This document shows, one piece after another, positions 46,583-55,117 of a DNA stretch of 64,000 nt. Source of the DNA: Flavobacterium kayseriense (GTDB lineage: Bacteria; Bacteroidota; Bacteroidia; Flavobacteriales; Flavobacteriaceae); NCBI RefSeq assembly GCF_014305095.1, contig NZ_JACRUI010000005.1, positions 1 to 64,000 on the forward strand, in the 5' to 3' direction. How positions within the stretch are numbered: position 1 is the first letter of the stretch; every line of letters starts with the position of its first letter. Below the pieces are notes generated by a model. The model did not search any database. It was not told the DNA's origin and worked only from the letters and a program-made list of their open reading frames with translations. The translations under genes were made by a program, and so were the position numbers.

Positions 46583-47752
46583 ATGGTACCAGAACTTTTA
46601 TTTTATGATAAAAATTACTTCGATTATTTTAAAAAAACTAAAGAAAAAGAGGGTTTTAAAATTATAAGTGTAACTGAATATATGCGTAATTTTGAACTTG
46701 CTAATGATGTTAGTGAATTAGATCAAATCGTCGATATTTCATCTCTTTCAAGTCTTAATTCCTTACAATACAATTCTGAAAGTCTATTTCCTTACTTTAA
46801 TGAAAATATTACTTTCATTTCAGATAAAGAAAATAAAAAACTTTTTGAATACGAACTCCGATTTTGCTTCTATGAATTTAATGATTTAGAAATTATAGAG
46901 GGAATAATTGTAACGGATGAAGATGAAATTAAGTTTGAAAAACCTTTAAAACACAAAAAAATAATCGACATTACAAATGAAGAAGTATATACTTTCTTAA
47001 AAGCATTCTCCTCTGAAATTTACGGTCACGAAAAATTTAAAGATGATTTCTCTAAATTAATAACAAACTTTAGAGTTTTCAATAAACTTGGAGAACATAA
47101 AATATTGTCTCTTTTTTTAATGGGAGATTCTGGTGTTGGTAAAACTGAAGTTGCAAGAGCCATTCACAAATGTTTAGGAGGAAAAGGTAAACTTGCAAAA
47201 ATAAATTTTGGAAATTATAGTAGTGATAATTCTTTAAATTCTCTTATTGGAAGTCCAAGAGGATATATAGGAAGTGAAGAAGGTGAAATTTTCATACGAG
47301 TTAAAAATTCAGATATTGGATTAATTCTAATTGATGAATTTGAAAAATCAAATTCTACACTTTTTAATTATTTTCTTGACGTGCTAGAAAATGGAAAAAT
47401 GTCAAGTTCACTAAGTGAAGAAATTGATTTAAATGGTTTCATTATAATTTTCACCTCCAATATTAGTAAAGAGGATTTTACTAAAATTATTTCTCCTGAA
47501 TTACGTTCTAGATTTGATTATAAAGGATATTTCACACTATTATTCCATAGAGATAAACAGAAGTTTGTAGATTTTAGAATAAAATCAATTATCCAAAAAT
47601 TCAAAATTCACTTTAACAAAGATCTTCCAGAAAGCATTGAAGAAGAGATCTTTGAAAAAGTAAATGTTAGCCAATTCAAAAATATGAGAGATTTAAATAA
47701 AAGCATAAAAAATGCATTTGTCGAATGTTTAGTAAAACCTAGAGAACAATAA
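46583..47752 (+). CDS. Cassette 2 gene B, Clp-type AAA+ ATPase
   Basis: A 389-residue protein. The unique N-terminal part (1-165) is followed by a ClpA/ClpB NBD2-like AAA_2 domain: Walker A MGDSGVGKTEVARA at about 176-189, pore-loop-like GSPRGYIGSEEGEI, Walker B LILIDEFEKSNSTLF, sensor/arginine finger region FTSNISKEDFTKII and SPELRSRFD. It lacks NBD1, N and middle domains, so it is not a chaperone copy but a single-ring enzyme. Its cassette setting next to a DUF6414-like gene makes it a candidate antiviral module, which is an inference. Confidence 0.7.
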   Translation: MVPELLFYDKNYFDYFKKTKEKEGFKIISVTEYMRNFELANDVSELDQIVDISSLSSLNSLQYNSESLFPYFNENITFISDKENKKLFEYELRFCFYEFNDLEIIEGIIVTDEDEIKFEKPLKHKKIIDITNEEVYTFLKAFSSEIYGHEKFKDDFSKLITNFRVFNKLGEHKILSLFLMGDSGVGKTEVARAIHKCLGGKGKLAKINFGNYSSDNSLNSLIGSPRGYIGSEEGEIFIRVKNSDIGLILIDEFEKSNSTLFNYFLDVLENGKMSSSLSEEIDLNGFIIIFTSNISKEDFTKIISPELRSRFDYKGYFTLLFHRDKQKFVDFRIKSIIQKFKIHFNKDLPESIEEEIFEKVNVSQFKNMRDLNKSIKNAFVECLVKPREQ

Positions 47753-47760
47753 AAAAGTAC

Positions 47761-47887
47761 TGCATACAACAGCCATTTTGATATAGCTGGAATTTAGTGG
47801 AATTATCGTTTCGCATCAAGTTTTCGTTAAGCCGAAAATTGTGCGTTTACGAACTTCCAGCCATCTCCAAGCAGCAAAACGTTGGGC
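47761..47887 (+). repeat. attC-like repeat 2 (127 bp)
   Basis: Starts TGCATACAAC and ends at AACGTTGGGC. GATATAGCTGGAA pairs with TTCCAGCCATCTC (11 of 13), and TTTTCG/CGAAAA forms the inner stem with a TTAAGC loop. Beyond the 10-bp box, complementarity with the cassette 2 start extends to 14 of 15 bases. Confidence 0.75.
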
Positions 47888-47926
47888 AACATGTTAAATA
47901 AACGGAGACGAATTAATAAATCGAAA

Positions 47927-50900
47927 ATGAAAAAAAATCTACTTATCCTGTTTTGTATTATTATATGTATAAATAAAATTCACTCGCAAACAAATTGGGA
48001 ACTATTAAATCCTAAACCAACAGCTAATACTGGAAAAGGTGTTGAATTTGTGACAAATAATATTGGTTACATTATAACTTCAAATGAGTTATTAGAAACA
48101 CTGGATGCTGGTAATACTTGGACAAAAAAACAAAATATCTCAAGTGGAAATGATATGAGTTTCTACAATACAAAAGGTTATATTGTTGGTAACAATGGAT
48201 ATGTTTTAGAATCTGTAGATAACGGAGCATCATGGAATCAAATTTCTATTGGTTTCAGCGGTAATTGCAATACTGTTAATATAATAGATGATAACAATAT
48301 AATACTATCAACTTCAAATAGTATCGTAAAAACTAATAATGGAGGAAATACTTGGCAAAGTTTTACAATTCCTAATGTCACCGTGGTTAAAACAGCTTTT
48401 ACCAGTTCTTTAGTTGGACATGCAGTTTCTAGTAATGGAATCATACTAAAAACCATTGATGGAGGTCAAAATTGGTACAAAACAAAAGATAACAGTAATA
48501 CATCACCTTCAGGTTATTTTACGGTTTATTTTGTAAATCAAAATATTGGTTTCGCAACAAGAGAACATAATGACCTATACAAAACAACAGATGCTGGCGA
48601 AACTTGGGTAGAAATTTCTGGAACAAATCAAGCTATTTATGACTTTCATTTTTTGGACGAAAATAATGGTTTCGCCACTGGTGAATATGGTGCCACCTAC
48701 AAAACAACTGATGGAGGAACTACATGGAATCAAATATTTTTTCAAAATGGCTTTGTAGCTGTAACTTCTATGTACGGTATATATTTTCAAAACAAAAATA
48801 TTGGCTACGCTACTGGTGATCGCGGTCGAATCATTAAAACTACAGATGGAGGAAATACTTGGACACCGCATTCTATAACGTATAATGACTTTAGTCAAAT
48901 TGATTTCATCAATAAAGATTTAGGTTATGCCTTACAAGGAAATAATTTTTATAAAACAATCGATGCAGGAAGTACGTGGAATAATCTTGGACCTCCACTT
49001 AAAAATGAGAAAACTAGCAGATTTGATTTTATCAATGAAAATTTAGGCTATGCCTTAGTTGGCGGTACTATAGGAACTTCAGGTAATACAGGCTCCGTTT
49101 ATAAAACCATAAATGGGGGCATAAGTTGGACCAAATTAAATAATGGAAATGAAATAATCAATGAGGATTTGTCTTCTATCAATTTTATAAATGATGATAT
49201 AGGATTTGTCAGTGGTGGTTTCAATCAAAAAAAAGTAATGAAAACTACAAACGGTGGTTCCACATGGACACAAGTTAAATCTATTTTATATGGCAAAATA
49301 CAATTTGTTAATGATTTGGTAGGATATGGCAATAGAATAGGATATTCAAATGGTAGTATGTATAAAACTATTGACGGTGGAAATACTTGGAACATTTGTA
49401 TTGAAGTAGATGAAGGAATCAATGCCTTTGATTTTATTGATGAGAACAATGGATATTTTGTCGGTGACCAAGGATTGATTTATAAAACAACTGACGGAGG
49501 TATTGTATGGAAAAAATTAGAAATTCCTTACGAATGGTACACAAAGGTTAAGTTTTATTCAAAAAATGTAGGTTATATTGCAGACGAAGATGGAAAATTA
49601 TATAAAACAGAAAACGGAGGCTTAAATTGGCAATATCTTACTCAACAATATGCTATTAACTCCATTGAGCTTATTAATGATAAAATATATACTGCAGGGT
49701 CAAATGGTAAAATTTATAGAAGTGATGTGCAATACCAACCCATAGTTTTGAGTATTAATCCTGCTAAAAACGTTACTAATTCAAGTGCTAGCTTAACTGG
49801 TAATGCTACTTCTAATGGCCAGGCTATTTCAAACATTCAATTTGAGTACAGTTTAGATCACTCTTTCAAAAATGTTATTGCTACAACACCTGGTACAGTT
49901 GCTTCAAATGGATCTGCAAATATTTCAATAAATTTAATAAACTTAGAATCAAATACTACCTATTACTATAGATTAACTGCAATACAGAATTCAAATATAT
50001 ATTACAGCCAAATTTTAAGTTTCACAACACTTCCCGATTTTGAAATAACAACAAACTTTACTTATAATTATTCATCAATTACTGCACAAATTTCAGGCAA
50101 TATAGTTTCTAATGGGTATGACATTACAAATGTGGAGTTTCAATATGGCACGAGTTCTGATGTTCTTGATAGTACTTTAGGCGGAACACCAACACTTGTA
50201 TTAGGAAATTCAACAGCAACTGTTGAGGCAAGTTTAACTAACTTAAAACCAGAAACAAAATACTTCTACAGAATAAAGGCCACACACAAAGGGGAAGATA
50301 TTTATGGTAACATTCGGTCCTTTACAACTTATCCAGAATATAAAATAAATATTAACAATCCAAATATTAATGGAACGGAGGTTACATTATCAGCATATTT
50401 AACTTCCTATAATAAAGATATAACCGACATCGTATTTGAATATGGTACTCTCGATTATAAAAACAATATTTCAACCAATCCTTCGCAAATCAACGCTAGC
50501 AGCTCTAACTATGTAAGTGCCACAATTACAAACCTAGATACCAATTTAAATTATTATTACAGATTGAAAGCCATGCATAATGGACAAGCAATTTATAGCG
50601 AGGAAAGAGTTTTCAATTTGTCAAGAAATATTATAATAGTCAATGGAACAATAGAAGAAACTCAAACAAATTCTTTAAAATTAAAAGGCTTAATTAATTG
50701 TCAAGGTGCATATTTAACTAACATTCATTTTGAGTATGGAGTTACAAAGAGTTTTGGTTCATTAATAACAGGAACACCAAATTTTGCTTATGGTTATAAT
50801 ACTAATTTGATATGCGGTTTAATCAACAATCCGTTGGCAAAACAAACTTATTACTACAGATTAGTTGCAACTAATAATGGAAATGTAATTTATTCAGATA

Positions 50901-51190
50901 CATACCAATATACAACAGGAACATTAAGTCTTACAGATTTTGATTTAGAAAAAGAAATATTAATATTCCCAAACCCAGCAACTGATTATGTGAATATTAA
51001 ATCTAATATTTCTGAAAAAGTTAAGTCTATTGAATTTTATAATGCTTTAGGTCAACGTATTTACTATGAGAATTTTTTTAATATCTCTGATATAAAAATT
51101 GATATATCAAATTTCAGAAAAGGAATATACTTCGTAAAAGTAAACTTCGAAAGTACCAAAGTAGTATCATCGAAATTAATATTGAATTAA
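47927..51190 (+). CDS. Cassette 3: secreted T9SS protein with BNR/Ycf48-like and Fn3-like repeats
   Basis: ATG 47927 opens a clear signal peptide (MKKNLLILFCIIICINKIHSQ); 15 residues upstream of it belong to the site junction and are excluded. The 1087-residue protein has about 13 BNR-type GG.(S/T)W motifs (DAGNTW, DGGTTW, NGGSTW and so on, residues 50-600), several Fn3-like modules with YYYRL (about 605-1010), and a C-terminal T9SS type A sorting domain (IFPNPATDYVNI...GIYFVKVNFES). Probable beta-propeller surface or secreted protein. A 3.3-kb gene is unusually large for an integron-type cassette. Confidence 0.82.
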   Translation: MKKNLLILFCIIICINKIHSQTNWELLNPKPTANTGKGVEFVTNNIGYIITSNELLETLDAGNTWTKKQNISSGNDMSFYNTKGYIVGNNGYVLESVDNGASWNQISIGFSGNCNTVNIIDDNNIILSTSNSIVKTNNGGNTWQSFTIPNVTVVKTAFTSSLVGHAVSSNGIILKTIDGGQNWYKTKDNSNTSPSGYFTVYFVNQNIGFATREHNDLYKTTDAGETWVEISGTNQAIYDFHFLDENNGFATGEYGATYKTTDGGTTWNQIFFQNGFVAVTSMYGIYFQNKNIGYATGDRGRIIKTTDGGNTWTPHSITYNDFSQIDFINKDLGYALQGNNFYKTIDAGSTWNNLGPPLKNEKTSRFDFINENLGYALVGGTIGTSGNTGSVYKTINGGISWTKLNNGNEIINEDLSSINFINDDIGFVSGGFNQKKVMKTTNGGSTWTQVKSILYGKIQFVNDLVGYGNRIGYSNGSMYKTIDGGNTWNICIEVDEGINAFDFIDENNGYFVGDQGLIYKTTDGGIVWKKLEIPYEWYTKVKFYSKNVGYIADEDGKLYKTENGGLNWQYLTQQYAINSIELINDKIYTAGSNGKIYRSDVQYQPIVLSINPAKNVTNSSASLTGNATSNGQAISNIQFEYSLDHSFKNVIATTPGTVASNGSANISINLINLESNTTYYYRLTAIQNSNIYYSQILSFTTLPDFEITTNFTYNYSSITAQISGNIVSNGYDITNVEFQYGTSSDVLDSTLGGTPTLVLGNSTATVEASLTNLKPETKYFYRIKATHKGEDIYGNIRSFTTYPEYKININNPNINGTEVTLSAYLTSYNKDITDIVFEYGTLDYKNNISTNPSQINASSSNYVSATITNLDTNLNYYYRLKAMHNGQAIYSEERVFNLSRNIIIVNGTIEETQTNSLKLKGLINCQGAYLTNIHFEYGVTKSFGSLITGTPNFAYGYNTNLICGLINNPLAKQTYYYRLVATNNGNVIYSDTYQYTTGTLSLTDFDLEKEILIFPNPATDYVNIKSNISEKVKSIEFYNALGQRIYYENFFNISDIKIDISNFRKGIYFVKVNFESTKVVSSKLILN

Positions 51191-51197
51191 AAACACG

Positions 51198-51463
51198 ATT
51201 GCCCAACAGCTGTTCCTATGTAAAGCATCGTTTAGTTATTAACAACTTTTGAGAGGGTTATATGTAGGGTGTTTTTCGAGTATAGAATTCCATCCCAACG
51301 ACTTGTTGAAAAAGTTGTTTGAAAAGAAAAACGGAACAGATAACATCAGTTACGCAATACACAAGGATTTACTAAAATTACCGTTTCGCATCAAGTTTTT
51401 GATAATCCCAAAATTGAGCGATTACGAACTTCCAGCCATCACAAATCAGCGTAGACGTTGCGA
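51198..51463 (+). repeat. attC-like repeat 3, extended form (266 bp)
   Basis: Starts ATTGCCCAAC and ends at ACGTTGCGAA. The right ~100 bp matches repeats 1, 2 and 5, but the left part is different and longer. It contains an inner hairpin AACAACTTTT (51241-51250) with AAAAGTTGTT (51310-51319). The usual GCTGGAA arm on the left is not obvious. Confidence 0.6.
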
Positions 51464-51480
51464 AGATTAAACCGAATTAA

Positions 51481-52113
51481 ATGAAACGATTTTCAATTTT
51501 TAAGAAGTCAGCGGAATTTTATTGGAGTAACAATAGAGTTATTTATCCAATAATAATCACTTGTACGCTCATTTTAGTAATAAATAACGGAAGTGGAACT
51601 TTGGAAAAAAACTTTCTCAATAATACTCTTATTGGAATGATGCTTATTACTGTTCTTTGCGGAATAATTTTAGGCGTTATGGGAATTCCTAAAACTGAAC
51701 CTTTGCAAGGTAAAATTGACGGATTTCTAACTTTTGAATTGAACTCAATTGAAATTGGATATGAATTATTTGAAATTAAAAATATTGAAAATATTGAGAT
51801 TTCAAATGACGATTATTATGGTAAAATGGTTACTTCTGTAAAAGGTAATTTTAATAGTCCTAGGTCAAACGGAGTCGCTAATTTTATAAAGCTAAAACTA
51901 TATTCTGGCGAATTGAAAATGTGTAATTATGCACTATACCACTCCAATGATATTCAGAAAATAAGAGATGAATTAATAAACTATTATCTTAACGGAAAAA
52001 TAGAGTTAGATAATTTAGCAAATGCTCTTGGAGAAAAAAGTGAAAGTGAAATTGCCGAATTGAAACTCGAAATAGAAAAGAAAGCACAACACCTAACAAC
52101 CATTCCTATGTAA
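51481..52113 (+). CDS. Cassette 4: hypothetical protein with two transmembrane helices
   Basis: A 210-residue protein. Two hydrophobic helices lie near the N-terminus (about residues 20-35 and 50-68, YPIIITCTLILVI and IGMMLITVLCGIIL), followed by a soluble region with strands resembling a PH-like domain (FEIKNIENIEISNDDYYGKM) and a helical, Glu/Lys-rich tail. No family was recognised. Its 3' end overlaps the beginning of repeat 4, so the last residues are encoded by the site. Probably a membrane protein with a cytosolic domain. Confidence 0.6.
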   Translation: MKRFSIFKKSAEFYWSNNRVIYPIIITCTLILVINNGSGTLEKNFLNNTLIGMMLITVLCGIILGVMGIPKTEPLQGKIDGFLTFELNSIEIGYELFEIKNIENIEISNDDYYGKMVTSVKGNFNSPRSNGVANFIKLKLYSGELKMCNYALYHSNDIQKIRDELINYYLNGKIELDNLANALGEKSESEIAELKLEIEKKAQHLTTIPM

Positions 52114-52397
52114 AGCATCATTAAGTTATCAACAACTTTTAAGAGGGTTATATGTCGGTTATTTTTCAAGTATAAAATTCCGCTCCAGTGGCTTGTTGAA
52201 AAAGTTGGAAACCAACTTTTTGTCCGCCGAAGGTTTAGTATTGGAAAAGTTGTTTGAAAAGAAAAACGGAACAAATAACATCAGTTACGCAATACACAAG
52301 GATTTACTAAAATTACATTTTCGCATCAAGTTTTCGTTAAGCCGAAAACTGAGCGGTTACTAACTTCCAGCCATCCCAAAGTGGCAAAACATTGGCA
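52091..52397 (+). repeat. attC-like repeat 4, extended form (307 bp)
   Basis: Closely related to repeat 3, plus an insertion of about 40 bp between copies of GAAAAGTTG (it contains AAAAAGTTGG...CCAACTTTTT). Starts near ACCTAAC and ends at ACATTGGCAAAC, a GTT-to-ATT variant of the box. The R'' start (rc GTTAGGT) does not match the start of cassette 4 (GTTGCGAAG), unlike the other units. Confidence 0.55.
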
Positions 52398-52403
52398 AAC
52401 ATT

Positions 52404-53042
52404 ATGAAAAAAACTCTGCAATTTATTATACTTCTGACTTCTATTATAACTTTTTCTCAAGAAAAGTTAAGTGGAGAATATTGCTCAATTGCTATTGGAG
52501 AATCTGATGTTGCCTGTATTGATTTTAAAAAAAATAATCGCTTTGAATATTCTGTTTCTGGTTGTTTAGGGACTTCTCAAATTGGAACTGGAATTTTTGA
52601 ATTAAATAACCAAACCCTAAAACTGACTTTTGACAAAAAAGAACAGCCAACAAGAAGTATAGTTAATGTCAAAGAGGTTAAATCAAATTTTGAAAACATA
52701 GAATTCAAATTTGTCATTAAAGATGAAAATGGAATTCCTCTTTACGCAAATGTAGTTGAGCAACCAAATGTCAAAGCATTTGAAATCTACGAAGAGCATA
52801 ATACTTTTAAGGCTGAGAAAAAAAAATCTAAAGTCAAATATCAAATACTTTCATTAGGCTTCGAAATTGTGGAATTAGAATTGGAACATAATTCAAGTAA
52901 ATTAATTGAAATTACAATGATTCCTGCTCAAGCAAAAGTAATTTCCGAAAAAGTGTTTGAATGGAATTTGACAGAAATCAATGGGGGAGAATTTAAAACT
53001 GGACCTAAAATTTGGAATACATATCGAAAAATAAAAAAATAA
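52404..53042 (+). CDS. Cassette 5: secreted hypothetical protein
   Basis: ATG 52404 starts a signal peptide (MKKTLQFIILLTSIITFSQ); an earlier TTG at 52392 belongs to the repeat. The 212-residue product has a beta-rich first half with FEYSVSGCLGTSQIGTGIFEL, similar in style to small lipocalin/META-like secreted proteins, and an incipient second domain. Function unknown. It ends 2 bases before repeat 5. No promoter is seen. Confidence 0.6.
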   Translation: MKKTLQFIILLTSIITFSQEKLSGEYCSIAIGESDVACIDFKKNNRFEYSVSGCLGTSQIGTGIFELNNQTLKLTFDKKEQPTRSIVNVKEVKSNFENIEFKFVIKDENGIPLYANVVEQPNVKAFEIYEEHNTFKAEKKKSKVKYQILSLGFEIVELELEHNSSKLIEITMIPAQAKVISEKVFEWNLTEINGGEFKTGPKIWNTYRKIKK

Positions 53043-53044
53043 CG

Positions 53045-53172
53045 TTTAGCCAGCCGCCATTTTGAGCTAGCTGGAACTTAGTGGAATTACCGCTGCGCAT
53101 CACGTTTTCGTTAATCCGAAAATTGAGCGATTACGAACTTCCAGCCATCTCAAGTCAGCATAAACGTTGCGA
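53045..53172 (+). repeat. attC-like repeat 5 (128 bp), right end of the array
   Basis: Right end ACGTTGCGAA. TTGAGCTAGCTGGAA pairs with TTCCAGCCATCTCAA (13 of 15). The left box TTTAGCCAGC only imperfectly mirrors the start of cassette 5 (ATTGGCAAAC). The 14 bases at the right end (CGTTGCGAAGATTA) are identical to those of repeat 3. Confidence 0.7.
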
Positions 53173-53203
53173 AGATTATATACAACCTACTAAATAATAA
53201 AAA

Positions 53204-53794
53204 TTGACAAATGCCACCAAAAAATATCTTGATTCCTATAAGGTAGTTTGCCCTAGTTTAACAAAAGAAGAGTTGAATTTTATTGCAGAAAGAACTTCTA
53301 CTTCTGAATTGAAAAGCAAAACATTTTATCTAAAAAAAGACCAGGTCCAGAGGGAGATGAGTTTTGTATATCAAGGTCTTTTAAGAAGTTTCTACATTGA
53401 CGATAAAGGAAGTGAAATCACCATTCAGTTCATTAGAGAGGGTGAATACGTTGCTGATTACATGGCTTTTATAACTCAAAAACCAACAAAATTTTATATT
53501 CAATGCATAGAGCCTTGTATTTTAGTAAACATCTCATTTTTGACTATACAAGATGCTTATTCTAACTTTAAAAATTTTGAAAACTATGGCAGAAAAATAG
53601 CTGAGGCAATTGTAGTAAATAAACAAAATCGCATAGAAAGTTTCCTTTTTGAAAACGCAGAAAGTCGCTATTTAAACTTTATAAAACAAAATCCAAGTTT
53701 AGTAAATAGAGTATCTGTAACTCATTTGTGCTCGTTTTTGGGAATTGAGAGGCAATCTTTAACTAGAATTAGAAAAAAACTACAAACAAAATGA
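53204..53794 (+). CDS. Crp/Fnr-family transcriptional regulator
   Basis: A 196-residue protein with a cNMP-binding-like beta domain (QREMSFVYQGLLRSFYIDDKGSEITIQFIREGE) and a C-terminal winged helix-turn-helix (THLCSFLGIERQSLTRIRKKL). In-frame stops lie just upstream, so TTG 53204 is the only start that keeps the N-terminus; an ATG at 53211 is in another frame. It begins 32 bp after the last repeat. No closing repeat follows, so it is either the flanking chromosomal gene or a cassette that lost its site. Could regulate the hydrolase 68 bp downstream. Confidence 0.8.
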   Translation: MTNATKKYLDSYKVVCPSLTKEELNFIAERTSTSELKSKTFYLKKDQVQREMSFVYQGLLRSFYIDDKGSEITIQFIREGEYVADYMAFITQKPTKFYIQCIEPCILVNISFLTIQDAYSNFKNFENYGRKIAEAIVVNKQNRIESFLFENAESRYLNFIKQNPSLVNRVSVTHLCSFLGIERQSLTRIRKKLQTK

Positions 53795-53861
53795 GTTTGT
53801 CACAAACGTGTCATTTAAAAGAAATGATAAAGTTTAATTTTGATTTTTTAAAATCATAAAT

Positions 53862-54755
53862 ATGCAGATTCACAGAAAAATCAAAATTGTAGGTACCGTA
53901 GTAATTTTATTTTCATTAAGCTCCTGTGCCTTCAACTTTGCGTTCTTTCGCCCTTATAAACTCCCTAAAAGCAATTTTTCTTTAACTATTGGTCCCGACA
54001 CAACATTTGTGAAAATGGACACACTAACTTTACAGCCAACTTTTCTAAAAAAAAACAAAGACACCGTAGATTTTGGTTATTCTATTGAAAGTGTCATTTT
54101 TAAGAGTTCCAATGGAAATAAATTAAATGGTTGGATGCTTAAACCTAGAAATGTAAAAATAATTGGTACACTATTGCATTTCCACGGGAGTGGCGGTAAT
54201 TTAATGTACCATCATAGGGCAATAGCTCCACTTACACAATTTGGTTACCAGATTTTCACATTTGATTATAGCGGTTTTGGTTACTCCGAGGGTAAATCGA
54301 CAAGAGGTTCTGTTGCAGAAGATGCATACTCCGCATTTGATTACGCTTTAAATCGTGTTGATGTTAAACAAACAAAAGTTTTGCTATATGGACAATCGTA
54401 CGGTGTTCATTTAGCAACAATTGTAGGTGTCAAGCACCAAAATAAAATTGAAGGAATGATTCTAGAAGCTGGCTTTTCTTCTCACAGAGATGAAGCTGTA
54501 TATACGGTGCCAATCATTGGAAATATGGTAAAACAAGGAATATGCACCAAAAATGAAATAAAGAAATTTAGGAAACCTGTATTAATAATCCATAGCAAAG
54601 AAGATAAAAAGGTTCCCTTTTATATGGGTGAAAAAATATTTGAAAATGCCAATCAACCAAAAGAGTTTTATCAAGTAGACGAACCACATATTGAAGCACT
54701 ACAGCATTATTCAAAAGAGATATCCGATAAAATTAAAAAAATGTATCATCCCTAA
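53862..54755 (+). CDS. Alpha/beta hydrolase lipoprotein
   Basis: A 297-residue protein with a lipoprotein signal (LFSLSSCAFN) and an alpha/beta hydrolase core: oxyanion-side LLHFHGSGGNL, nucleophile GQSYGVH, acid in HSKEDKKVPF, and His in EPHIEAL. The Asp/His pair completes the triad. Similar to BEM46-like serine hydrolases anchored in the envelope; the substrate is unknown. It follows the Crp-type gene by 67 bp and may be controlled by it. The 54756-55117 gap shows nothing recognised. Confidence 0.82.
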   Translation: MQIHRKIKIVGTVVILFSLSSCAFNFAFFRPYKLPKSNFSLTIGPDTTFVKMDTLTLQPTFLKKNKDTVDFGYSIESVIFKSSNGNKLNGWMLKPRNVKIIGTLLHFHGSGGNLMYHHRAIAPLTQFGYQIFTFDYSGFGYSEGKSTRGSVAEDAYSAFDYALNRVDVKQTKVLLYGQSYGVHLATIVGVKHQNKIEGMILEAGFSSHRDEAVYTVPIIGNMVKQGICTKNEIKKFRKPVLIIHSKEDKKVPFYMGEKIFENANQPKEFYQVDEPHIEALQHYSKEISDKIKKMYHP

Positions 54756-55117
54756 AAAACTTAGCATTAGAACTATTTTGGGCGGACTAGGATTTAGCAG
54801 ACTTACTGTTTTTATTCGTATTTACGTTTAGTAACCTAAAACGTATTTAAAATCCACAATAGTATTAAATTCGGCAACTTTAAACCAAGTCCTCTGCTAT
54901 CCAGAGTTGTCTGTGAAAGTTAAAAACAGAAAAACATCTTTTTTCAATCAATACTATTTGGGCTAAACCACAACTGCTCCTATTCTTTTAACTTCGAACG
55001 ATCTAAATGAATCACTAGTACTATTGACTAACAAAATAAAATGACGTACTAAGAAAAACAATAATTGTAAAAGGACTTTATCCTATATTTACAAATAAGT
55101 AGTAAAAATTGCAAAAC

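Larger units (their letters stand above)
44916..53172 (+). mobile_element. Integron-like gene-cassette array without visible integrase
   Basis: Five units, all genes on the plus strand, are separated by five related repeats. For each unit the bases just after the preceding AACGTT-type box are the reverse complement of the first bases of the closing repeat: GTTATAGAGC/GCTCTATAAC (10/10), GTTGTATGCA/TGCATACAAC (10/10), GTTGGGCAA/TTGCCCAAC (9/9), and ATTGGCAAAC against TTTAGCCAGC (imperfect). The unit at 51457-52097 does not match. This is the R'/R'' relation of integron cassettes. Genes stop only 3-10 bases before the repeat (one overlaps it). No intI-like gene was found in this window. Confidence 0.72.

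Noticed and set aside
44916..53172. CRISPR array reading of the spaced repeats at 45-53 kb.
   Set aside because: The repeats are 127-307 bp, imperfect, with complete genes rather than short spacers between them, and no cas gene is nearby.
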